Shown piece by piece: positions 6,366-14,118 of a stretch of DNA of 14,118 nt (the stretch's first letter is position 1; the number at the start of each line of letters is the position of its first letter). The notes beneath the pieces were generated by a model, which did no database searches, was not told the DNA's origin, and saw only the letters and a list, made by a program, of their open reading frames with translations. The position numbers and the translations under genes are program-made. The stretch is from an uncultured Angelakisella sp. (GTDB lineage: Bacteria; Bacillota; Clostridia; Oscillospirales; Ruminococcaceae), in NCBI GenBank assembly GCA_937914895.1, contig CALGIL010000336.1, positions 1 to 14,118 on the forward strand, in the 5' to 3' direction.

Positions 6366-6395
6366 TTATGAAATCACATATTTGGAGGAATGTTT
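6366..6395 (+). promoter_or_regulatory. A/U-rich translation initiation region and ribosome site of atpE
   Basis: Positions 6366-6383 are 15 of 18 A/T inside a GC-rich operon, followed by GGAGG (6384-6388). The spacing decides the start: ATG 6390 would have a 1-nt spacer, while ATG 6396 has 7 nt. An unstructured A/U-rich approach fits the high translation that the multicopy c subunit requires. Confidence 0.6.
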
Positions 6396-6674
6396 ATGTA
6401 CGATTCGTTTGCCATTGTCATTGCGACAGCACACATCGCGGCTGCCCTCGCACTCTTAAACGGTGTCCTGACCACCATCGGGGATGGAAACATTGCGGCC
6501 AAGGCCCTGGAATCCATCGCCCGCCAGCCCGAGGCGGCGGACGAGATCCGCAGCACCATGTTCATCGGTCTTGCCATGGCCGAAACCTCGGGCATCTACG
6601 GACTGCTCATTGCCATCATCATGCTGTTTGCAAACCCGCTGGTCAACATTTACCTGCAGCACATAGGCGGCTGA
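6396..6674 (+). CDS. atpE: F1Fo ATP synthase subunit c (rotor ring), unusual ion site
   Basis: This is a 92-residue helical hairpin. The polar loop is KALESIARQPEA (36-47) and the ion-binding carboxylate is E63 in LAMAETSGIYG. Aligned by eye with the sodium-type c of Ilyobacter tartaricus, E63 matches Glu65, T64 matches Ser66, S65 matches Thr67, and D30 (in TIGDGN) falls where that protein has Gln32. The site would then hold two carboxylates. The inner-helix packing motif GxGxGxGxG is degraded: G23, G29 and G31 remain but L25 and T27 replace two glycines. H13 and N22 also lie in the inner helix. The longer C-terminus (ANPLVNIYLQHIGG) resembles sodium-type rotors. The codons are clean and the frame is intact, so this is not a reading error of mine. 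Sodium coupling is possible but unproven. Confidence 0.94.
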   Translation: MYDSFAIVIATAHIAAALALLNGVLTTIGDGNIAAKALESIARQPEAADEIRSTMFIGLAMAETSGIYGLLIAIIMLFANPLVNIYLQHIGG

Positions 6675-6734
6675 CCCGCCGGACCGGAGGATGGGGCATT
6701 GGCCGGTGCCGGTGTCGGAATCAGGACATAGAGA

Positions 6735-7307
6735 GTGAGAAAGGGGGGGCCCCCTATTTTTAAAATTGCACTTGCACAAAGTACCGTACCCGACGGCCGC
6801 CTGTTTGCGCTGGACCAGCAAATGCTCATCAGCGTCGGCGTCCAGCTGCTGAACTTTGTCGTTTTGGCGGTGATATTGGGCTGGCTTTTATACAAGCCGG
6901 TACGGAAATATCTGGCAGCCCGCACCCAGCGCATCAGCGGCCAGCTGGAGGACGCCCAGCAGAAAATGGCCGGGGCCGAGGAACTGAAGGCCCAGTATGA
7001 GGCGCAGCTGAGGGAGATCGAGGCGGAGCGCGCCCGGGTGCTGGAAGCGGCCCGCCTGGAGGCTGCCGAGCAGAGTAAGCAGATCCTGGCTGAGGCCCGA
7101 AGCGAGGCCGACGCCATCCGGCGGCGCGCCGAGGAAAGCACCCTGCAGGAAAAAGAAAAGCTGCAGCGGGAAACCTGGCAGTACATTGTGGAGGTCTCTT
7201 CGCTGATGACCGAAAAGCTGGTGCAGAAGGCCATGGACAGCGAGGCCCACCAGCGGCTGTTTGACGATGCCATGGCCCAGCTGGAGGAAACCCCATGGCC
7301 GCGCTGA
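6735..7307 (+). CDS. atpF: F1Fo ATP synthase subunit b (peripheral stalk)
   Basis: Subunit b is one membrane helix (about 31-51, VGVQLLNFVVLAVILGWLLYKPV) followed by a long charged coiled coil (about 55-170) that links subunit a to delta. The start is uncertain. GTG 6735 gives 190 residues and has AGGA 8 nt upstream. A rare ATT at 6756 follows a run of seven Gs. ATG 6822 would give 161 residues, a common family length, but lacks a ribosome site and cuts off PDGRLFALDQQ, which I believe recurs in clostridial b subunits (from memory, not checked). I used GTG 6735. A GGGGGGGCCCCC block (6743-6754) just inside the frame could form structure. The stop overlaps atpH by 13 bp. Confidence 0.93.
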   Translation: MRKGGPPIFKIALAQSTVPDGRLFALDQQMLISVGVQLLNFVVLAVILGWLLYKPVRKYLAARTQRISGQLEDAQQKMAGAEELKAQYEAQLREIEAERARVLEAARLEAAEQSKQILAEARSEADAIRRRAEESTLQEKEKLQRETWQYIVEVSSLMTEKLVQKAMDSEAHQRLFDDAMAQLEETPWPR

Positions 7308-7846
7308 AGGACCGGTACGCCGCCGCCCTGCTGGAGCTGTCGCTGGAAAGCGGACACCTGGAGGAGCATTTGGCCAAAGCTGCGGCTGCCCGGGAAACCC
7401 TGGAACGGGAGCGCCTTGGGGACTTGCTGGAGGACCCGTACATCCCCAAGGAAAGCAAGCTGGAGGTGCTGGAAAAGCTCTTTGGCGGCAGCCTCCCCGA
7501 CGAGCTTATGGGCTTTTTGCGCCTTGCGGTGGAAAAGGGCCGCGGGGCCGTCATCCTGCCCACCCTGTCGTCCTATCTTCGCATGGGGGAGCAGCGCGGG
7601 GGAAAGGCCCTGGCGTACGTTGTGTCCGCCAAGGCCCTCAGCCCGGAGCAGACCGACGCCATCGGCGGGCTTTTGTCCCAAAAGCTGGGCAGGCAGGTCC
7701 AGGTTCTGGCCCGGGAGGACCCCGCCCTTATCGGCGGATTTTCGATTCGTGTGGAGGGCCGCCTCATTGACCAAACGGTGCGGACCCGCCTTAAAAATCT
7801 AACCGAAAGCTTAAAAAGAGGAGGACCAGATGATTGTAAAACCTGA
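7295..7846 (+). CDS. atpH: F1Fo ATP synthase subunit delta
   Basis: Delta (OSCP) caps the F1 head and joins it to the b stalk. The 183 residues are of normal length. The N-terminal helical domain begins [14 protein letters not shown] and includes [22 protein letters not shown]. The C-terminal part has [29 protein letters not shown] and the hallmark [28 protein letters not shown]. The ATG has GGAGG 7 nt upstream, inside atpF, and the genes overlap by 13 bp. The 3' end overlaps atpA by 17 bp, and the ribosome site of atpA lies within this gene. Translation of b, delta and alpha is therefore probably coupled. Confidence 0.95.
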   Translation: MAALKDRYAAALLELSLESGHLEEHLAKAAAARETLERERLGDLLEDPYIPKESKLEVLEKLFGGSLPDELMGFLRLAVEKGRGAVILPTLSSYLRMGEQRGGKALAYVVSAKALSPEQTDAIGGLLSQKLGRQVQVLAREDPALIGGFSIRVEGRLIDQTVRTRLKNLTESLKRGGPDDCKT

Positions 7847-9341
7847 CGAAATCAGCCTGGTCATCAAAGAACAGGTAAGAGCGTTTTCATCCGCGCCGGA
7901 TGTTTCTGAAGCGGGCACCGTCACCCAGGTGGGCGACGGCATCGCCCACGTATACGGGCTGCCCGGCGCCATGAGCGGTGAGCTGCTGGAATTCCCCGAC
8001 GGGCTGTACGGCATGGCCCTTAACCTGGATACCGACAGCATCGGCGCCGTCCTTTTGGGGCCGGACGTGGGCGTCAAGGCGGGGGACCCGGTCAAGCTTA
8101 CTGGCCGCATGGCGGAGGTGCCCGTGGGCGACGCCCTGCTGGGGCGCGTGGTAAACGCCCTGGGCCAGCCCATCGACGACCGGGGGCCCATTGCCGCCTC
8201 CGGCTACCGCGGCATCGAGCAGCCCGCCCCCAGCGTCATTATGCGGGGGGCGGTGGGTATTCCGCTGCAGACCGGCATCAAGGCCATCGACGCCATGGTG
8301 CCCATCGGCCGCGGCCAGCGGGAGCTGATCATCGGCGACCGCCAAACCGGCAAAACCACCATCTGCATCGACACCATCCTCAACCAAAAGGACAAGGGCG
8401 TGCGGTGCATCTATGTGGCTATTGGGCAAAAGGCGTCCACGGTGGCGCAGATCATCGACGTCCTGACCAAAGGGGGGGCCATGGATTACACCACCGTGGT
8501 GGTGTCCACGGCCAGCGAGCCCGCCCCCCTGCAGTACATTGCGCCCTATGCCGGCTGCGCCATGGGCGAGGAGTGGATGGCCCGGGGCAAGGATGTGCTG
8601 GTGGTGTACGACGACCTGTCCAAGCACGCCGTGGCCTACCGCGCCCTCAGCCTGCTGCTGCGCCGCCCGCCGGGCCGGGAGGCCTACCCGGGGGACATTT
8701 TCTACCTCCATTCCCGCCTGCTGGAGCGGGCGGCCTGCATGAGCGACGAGGCCGGCGGCGGCTCCCTGACGGCGCTGCCCATTGTCGAAACCCAGGAGGG
8801 GGACATTTCGGCCTACATCCCCACCAACGTCATCTCCATTACCGACGGACAGATCTATCTGGAATCCGAGCTGTTCAATGACGGGGTGCGCCCCGCCATC
8901 AACCCGGGCTTTTCGGTGTCCCGGGTGGGCGGCGCCGCCCAGATTAAGGCCATGAAGACCATTGCCGGACCGCTGCGCATCGAGTTTGCCCAGTACCGCG
9001 ACCTTGCCGCCTTTGCCCAGTTTGGCTCGGACCTAAGCCACGACACCCTGGAGCGGCTGCGCCAGGGCGAGCGCATCATGGAGATTTTAAAACAGCCCCA
9101 GCACAGGCCCATGGCCGTGGAGCTGCAGGTGCTGATTCTGTACGTGCTCATCAACAAACACCTGCTGGACGTGGACATCCACCGTGTGCGGGAGTTCCAA
9201 AGGGACTTTTTGCAGTTTATCCACGAGCAGAAAAAGCCCATTCTGGAAGAGATCCGGCGGACGGGGGACGTCTCCCCCCAGCTGGAGGAGCAGATTAAGG
9301 CGGCCATCGCGGAGTTTAAGGGGCTTCATTCCTATTCCTAA
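7830..9341 (+). CDS. atpA: F1Fo ATP synthase subunit alpha
   Basis: Alpha forms the non-catalytic nucleotide sites and the outer part of the catalytic interface. The 503 residues match the family. Seen in order: an N-terminal beta-barrel ([26 protein letters not shown]), the P-loop GDRQTGKT (169-176), Walker [13 protein letters not shown] (256-267), [31 protein letters not shown], and the interface arginine R365 in [11 protein letters not shown], then [16 protein letters not shown]. The start ATG has GGAGG 5 nt upstream within atpH. It precedes atpG by 12 bp. Nothing is missing or odd. Confidence 0.99.
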   Translation: MIVKPDEISLVIKEQVRAFSSAPDVSEAGTVTQVGDGIAHVYGLPGAMSGELLEFPDGLYGMALNLDTDSIGAVLLGPDVGVKAGDPVKLTGRMAEVPVGDALLGRVVNALGQPIDDRGPIAASGYRGIEQPAPSVIMRGAVGIPLQTGIKAIDAMVPIGRGQRELIIGDRQTGKTTICIDTILNQKDKGVRCIYVAIGQKASTVAQIIDVLTKGGAMDYTTVVVSTASEPAPLQYIAPYAGCAMGEEWMARGKDVLVVYDDLSKHAVAYRALSLLLRRPPGREAYPGDIFYLHSRLLERAACMSDEAGGGSLTALPIVETQEGDISAYIPTNVISITDGQIYLESELFNDGVRPAINPGFSVSRVGGAAQIKAMKTIAGPLRIEFAQYRDLAAFAQFGSDLSHDTLERLRQGERIMEILKQPQHRPMAVELQVLILYVLINKHLLDVDIHRVREFQRDFLQFIHEQKKPILEEIRRTGDVSPQLEEQIKAAIAEFKGLHSYS

Positions 9342-9353
9342 GGAGGTGCTTTC

Positions 9354-10202
9354 ATGCCTTCGATGAAGGGCATTCAGCAGCGGATTTCCAACGTAAGCAC
9401 CACCCGGCAGATCATCCGCGCCATGGATATGGTGGCCAGCACCAAGCTGCACAAGGCCAGGGCGCGGCTGGACGGCATCCGTCCCCTGTATGGCGAAGTG
9501 CGGCAAAAGGCGGCGGAGCTGGCCAGGTGCGAGGAGGCGGCCGACCATGTCTTTGCCGCCCCGCGAACGGTCAAAAGCACCGCCTACATCGTCCTCACCA
9601 GCAACAAGGGCCTTTGCGGCAGCTACAACCTCCGGGTGGTGGAAAAGGCCCTGGAGCATATGGGCCGGGGCGGGCACGAAAAAATCATCGCGGTGGGGGG
9701 CAAGGGGTACGAGGCCTTTCGAAGGCTGCATAAAAACATCCTGTACCGCATTCCAGACACCCACGAGGCCCAGATTTACGAAACGGCCGGGCGCCTGGGG
9801 GAGCTTGCCGCTTCCCTGTACCGCTCGGGGGAGGCGGACGAGGTCTATGTGGCGTACACCTACTTTGAATCGACGCTGAGCCACCAGCCCCGGCTGGAGC
9901 GCCTTCTGCCCCTGCCCATGGGGACGGACGGCACAGGCGCCGGCGGGGGGATGAGGTACGAGCCCGACGCCCATGCCTTTATCGACCATTTTATCCCCCT
10001 GTACCTGCACACCTGCCTGTTTGCGGCGGCGTCCGAAGCGGCGGCCTGCGAACACGCCGCCCGCATGATCAATATGGATTCGGCGGGCAAAAACGCCACC
10101 GAGGTCATCGACGACCTGGGCCGGATGTACAACCGCAAGCGCCAGGCCGCCATCACCCAGGAGCTGAGCGAAATTGTGGGCGGCGCCAATATACTGGAAT
10201 AA
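9354..10202 (+). CDS. atpG: F1Fo ATP synthase subunit gamma (central stalk)
   Basis: Gamma is the central shaft that couples c-ring rotation to catalysis. The 282 residues fit the family. Both signature ends are present: MKGIQQRISNVSTTRQIIRAMDMVASTKL at the N-terminus and a C-terminal helix with SAGKNATEVIDDLGRMYNRKRQAAITQELSEIVGGANIL. In the middle are TSNKGLCGSYN and the Rossmann-like region. AAGGAGGTG lies 7 nt before ATG 9354; an alternative ATG at 9363 would be further from it. It follows atpA by 12 bp and precedes atpD by 9 bp. Confidence 0.98.
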   Translation: MPSMKGIQQRISNVSTTRQIIRAMDMVASTKLHKARARLDGIRPLYGEVRQKAAELARCEEAADHVFAAPRTVKSTAYIVLTSNKGLCGSYNLRVVEKALEHMGRGGHEKIIAVGGKGYEAFRRLHKNILYRIPDTHEAQIYETAGRLGELAASLYRSGEADEVYVAYTYFESTLSHQPRLERLLPLPMGTDGTGAGGGMRYEPDAHAFIDHFIPLYLHTCLFAAASEAAACEHAARMINMDSAGKNATEVIDDLGRMYNRKRQAAITQELSEIVGGANILE

Positions 10203-12048
<1,846 letters not shown>

Positions 12049-12163
12049 GCCCGGCGGCTCCAAAATCATGGCAAATTTCGCAGGCCCCGCAGGGCCCAAG
12101 GCAGCGGGGATGCAACCCCCGGCCCCCGGCCCGCAACAAAACAACATCATCCGTAAAACAGTC

Positions 12164-12196
12164 AAAGGCTCCCTTGTGTACACAAGGGAGCCTTTT
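12164..12196. terminator. Bidirectional intrinsic terminator, 32-bp perfect palindrome
   Basis: AAAGGCTCCCTTGTGT (12164-12179) is followed directly by its exact complement (12180-12195), and T continues to 12196. On the plus strand the stem ends in TTTT, closing the atp operon. On the minus strand it ends in TTT and serves the convergent surface-protein gene, whose stop is at 12217-12219. The 115 bp between atpC and this stem hold nothing else that I recognise. Confidence 0.9.
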
Positions 12197-12216
12197 GGAA
12201 GCGCTGCGCCGGCAAG

Positions 12217-14118
12217 CTATTTCAGTGTCAGCGGCTGGTCGGTAAAGACCAGGGCGCCGCCCTTAACCATGTTTACATGGACAAAGCCGTTTTTGTCCAC
12301 CCACGGTTTAGAAAGCCGGGTGTAGGTGTTGCTGGCCGCGTCGTAGACGTAGGCCGTCAGAGTGCCGGGGTTTAGGCCTGTCAGGTCCAGGCGCAGCGCA
12401 ATGCCGACCTGCATACCGAAGGGCCCGGTCTGGCCCAGCTGCGCAAAGACCATGGTGTTGGAGAAAAATTTGCGGAAGGTGCCGCTTACGGCCGCAGTGC
12501 CCTGGGCGGAGGTATCGATTCGGGTATCGATGGGCCCTGTCAGCTTGCCTGCGGCCACCGGGTCCAGATACAGCCTGCCGGTAATGGCGCCGCCGATGAC
12601 CGTGTCGGCAAAAATCTGTGTGCCAAGGCCGGTGCCCGCCGCAATGAGCTTTGCGGTGGCGGGGGAGATGCCGGTGACGTTGACAAAGCGGGCGCCGCCG
12701 TTTGCGGCCAGGTCCGCAATGGCGCCGGCGGCCTGTTGGGCGGTGGCGGGACTTGTGTCCATGGCGTTGCCCACCACCCCGGTATCGGGGGCAGAGAAGA
12801 AGAAGGTGCTCAGGCGGCTGGAACTGCTGTGGCCGCTGCTGACATCAAAGCCCTCCTCCTTGGTGTAGTCATTGGTAAACCGGACGACGACCTCGTCGCC
12901 CTCCTTTAGGGCATAGCCGTTCATATAGATGGCGGGCAGCTTGCCGTTGACGGTGTAAATCCAGCCGGAATTCCGGCCCCCGTCCCGCTCGGACAGGGTG
13001 TTGCCGTCGGCGTCGGTGACGGACTTGACATAGCTGCCCACCGCCTTGTAGGTGTACCCCTGCTCCGCCATCACCCGCCGGAACAGGCCGAAGACGGTGG
13101 TGCCGGCCTCCAGCCCGGTGACGGTGGTGTCAATGACCACGTCGCCCATGGAGGATGCGGCCATGGCGCGCATCTGGGTCTGGGGCTTTGTGCCAAACAG
13201 GGTAAACCCGGCGGAGATGGGCGCGTCGATTCTGGCAATGGCGTCCTGCTTCATCTGCGCCAGTTCCTCCGGCGTCCGGTTGACGTGATGGGTGCCCGCC
13301 ACCAGCACATAGACGGACACCGGCTGCTTATACAGCGCCTCCATGCCCGGGTAGCCGTCCCGTCCCGCGTATTTTCCGTACACCGCGTGGGTCAGCATGC
13401 TGTTTACGCGCACAAAGGTGTCCTGGGCGGGCCGGGCCGCAAGGTTTAAAGATTCATGGGCCAGAATATCCGCGTCGCTGGAGCGGAAGGCCCGCCAGGC
13501 CTCCTGCTCGGCCCAGTTGTCCAGCTCGTCGGCAATAATGCCGCCCCGGGTGGTCTGGTCGTAGCGGTAAATCCAGCGCAGGCCGTCCTTCGTCCCGTTC
13601 CACACCGCCTCCTGGAAGGAGTGGAGCCCCCCGGTCACGGAATACTCGTCGGCGTACCGGCCGTCGCTGAGGCCCGCAAAATACTCCGTCTTGGCAAGGT
13701 CCATCAGCACCTTTGCGTCGTCAATTTCCCCCTGGGTCAGGGGCTGGACGGTAAGGACAAAATCCCTGGAGGCGGAAACGCCCCTTGCCAGGTCGGTGAT
13801 GGAAACGGTGAGGGTCACATCCTTGGCCGCGGCGCCCACGGGCGGGCGGTACACCGTCACCCGGGCGGCGTTGGCCACGCCGGGAACGGCAAGGGTGTCT
13901 TCGTCGCTGCCGGTTATGGTGATGGGCAGGTACTTGCCGTCCACCTTAAAATCGCGGGTGGTGGGCAGTTGGATGTCGTTTGCGGCAAGGTACTTTCCGT
14001 CCGCCTGGGCCAGCGGCTGGCCGGTGACATAATCCCGCAGGCCCACGGCGTTAAATCCCCGGTCCAGCGTTTGCAGCAGCTGGGCGCGGACAGCCTCCGC
14101 CTCGCCGCCGCTCAGGGC
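12217..14118 (-). CDS. Large modular secreted/surface protein with Ig-like and DUF4430-like domains, 5' end outside window
   Basis: The frame stays open to the right edge, giving 633 residues; a GTG at 14046 is internal. Numbering from the edge, residues 60-127 look like an atrophied bacterial Ig-like domain (ITITGSDEDT..., KDVTLTVSITDLARGVSASRDFVLTVQPL). Residues 129-274 form a helical region often paired with it in clostridial proteins (LHSFQEAVWNGTKDGLRWIY...). Residues 325-419 look like DUF4430: TTVFGLFRRVMAEQGYTY, then GGRNSGWIYTVNG and ALKEGDEVVVRF. A Ser-rich linker (427-436) leads to a C-terminal beta-rich module (454-633) ending FVHVNMVKGGALVFTDQPLTLK. There is no LPXTG motif or C-terminal membrane segment, so any anchor would be upstream. 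It is probably exported, but the signal peptide is not visible. A binding or adhesion role is a guess. Its transcription converges on the atp operon. Confidence 0.75.
   Translation of the reverse strand, partial: ALSGGEAEAVRAQLLQTLDRGFNAVGLRDYVTGQPLAQADGKYLAANDIQLPTTRDFKVDGKYLPITITGSDEDTLAVPGVANAARVTVYRPPVGAAAKDVTLTVSITDLARGVSASRDFVLTVQPLTQGEIDDAKVLMDLAKTEYFAGLSDGRYADEYSVTGGLHSFQEAVWNGTKDGLRWIYRYDQTTRGGIIADELDNWAEQEAWRAFRSSDADILAHESLNLAARPAQDTFVRVNSMLTHAVYGKYAGRDGYPGMEALYKQPVSVYVLVAGTHHVNRTPEELAQMKQDAIARIDAPISAGFTLFGTKPQTQMRAMAASSMGDVVIDTTVTGLEAGTTVFGLFRRVMAEQGYTYKAVGSYVKSVTDADGNTLSERDGGRNSGWIYTVNGKLPAIYMNGYALKEGDEVVVRFTNDYTKEEGFDVSSGHSSSSRLSTFFFSAPDTGVVGNAMDTSPATAQQAAGAIADLAANGGARFVNVTGISPATAKLIAAGTGLGTQIFADTVIGGAITGRLYLDPVAAGKLTGPIDTRIDTSAQGTAAVSGTFRKFFSNTMVFAQLGQTGPFGMQVGIALRLDLTGLNPGTLTAYVYDAASNTYTRLSKPWVDKNGFVHVNMVKGGALVFTDQPLTLK

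Noticed and set aside
6691..6738. Possible 15-residue leader peptide after GGAGG, its TGA overlapping the GTG of atpF
   Set aside because: The ribosome site abuts the ATG with no spacer, so initiation is unlikely, and the peptide has no regulatory codon pattern.
6650..7774. Minus-strand frame of 374 codons opposite atpF/atpH (and a similar one at 9087-10055)
   Set aside because: These are shadows of the coiled-coil and other atp genes; composition is Ser/Arg-rich and no family is recognised.

Overview
This window looks like chromosomal core DNA from a GC-rich, low-redundancy Firmicutes anaerobe, most likely a Clostridia member such as Oscillospirales/Ruminococcaceae. That placement is inferred, not proven. 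It rests on strong GGAGG ribosome sites, frequent GTG/TTG starts, a RapZ/YvcJ homologue, an atpZ-atpI-atpBEFHAGDC operon, a clostridial type of ferritin-like protein, and a large secreted protein with Ig-like and DUF4430-like domains. No mobile element, CRISPR array, tRNA or rRNA was seen.

Layout. Positions 1-241 hold the last 79 codons of a sugar-type ABC transporter ATPase. A GC-rich terminator follows, overlapping a good sigma-A-type promoter that drives a two-component system of the PhoP/PhoR type (389-2875), followed 33 bp later by rapZ (2909-3784). A very G-rich hairpin closes this block. A ferritin-like diiron protein (3858-4382) reads the opposite way.

The 620-bp gap between the ferritin-like gene and the ATP synthase operon is the least ordinary part. 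On the minus strand it has a near-consensus promoter (TTGACC-17-TATACT), followed by about 210 nt of leader rich in inverted repeats that could fold into several helices. Its A/T-rich half holds a 20-bp direct repeat pair 53 bp apart and a weaker plus-strand promoter candidate for the atp operon.

Positions 5003-12048 are a complete F1Fo ATP synthase operon: atpZ, atpI, then a, c, b, delta, alpha, gamma, beta and epsilon. Spacing is tight, with overlaps at b/delta, delta/alpha and beta/epsilon. The catalytic subunits look normal. The c subunit is unusual: an Asp lies where sodium-type rotors have Gln32, opposite the essential Glu, and two glycines of the GxGxGxGxG packing motif are replaced by Leu and Thr.

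A 32-bp perfect palindrome ends the operon and also serves the convergent gene from the right edge (12217-14118, 5' end outside the window), which encodes a modular secreted or surface protein.

Most of the window is housekeeping. The best leads for something undescribed are the structured leader of the ferritin-like gene, the repeat pair in the divergent promoter region, and the c-ring ion site. All three rest on reading by eye and need alignment or experiment.
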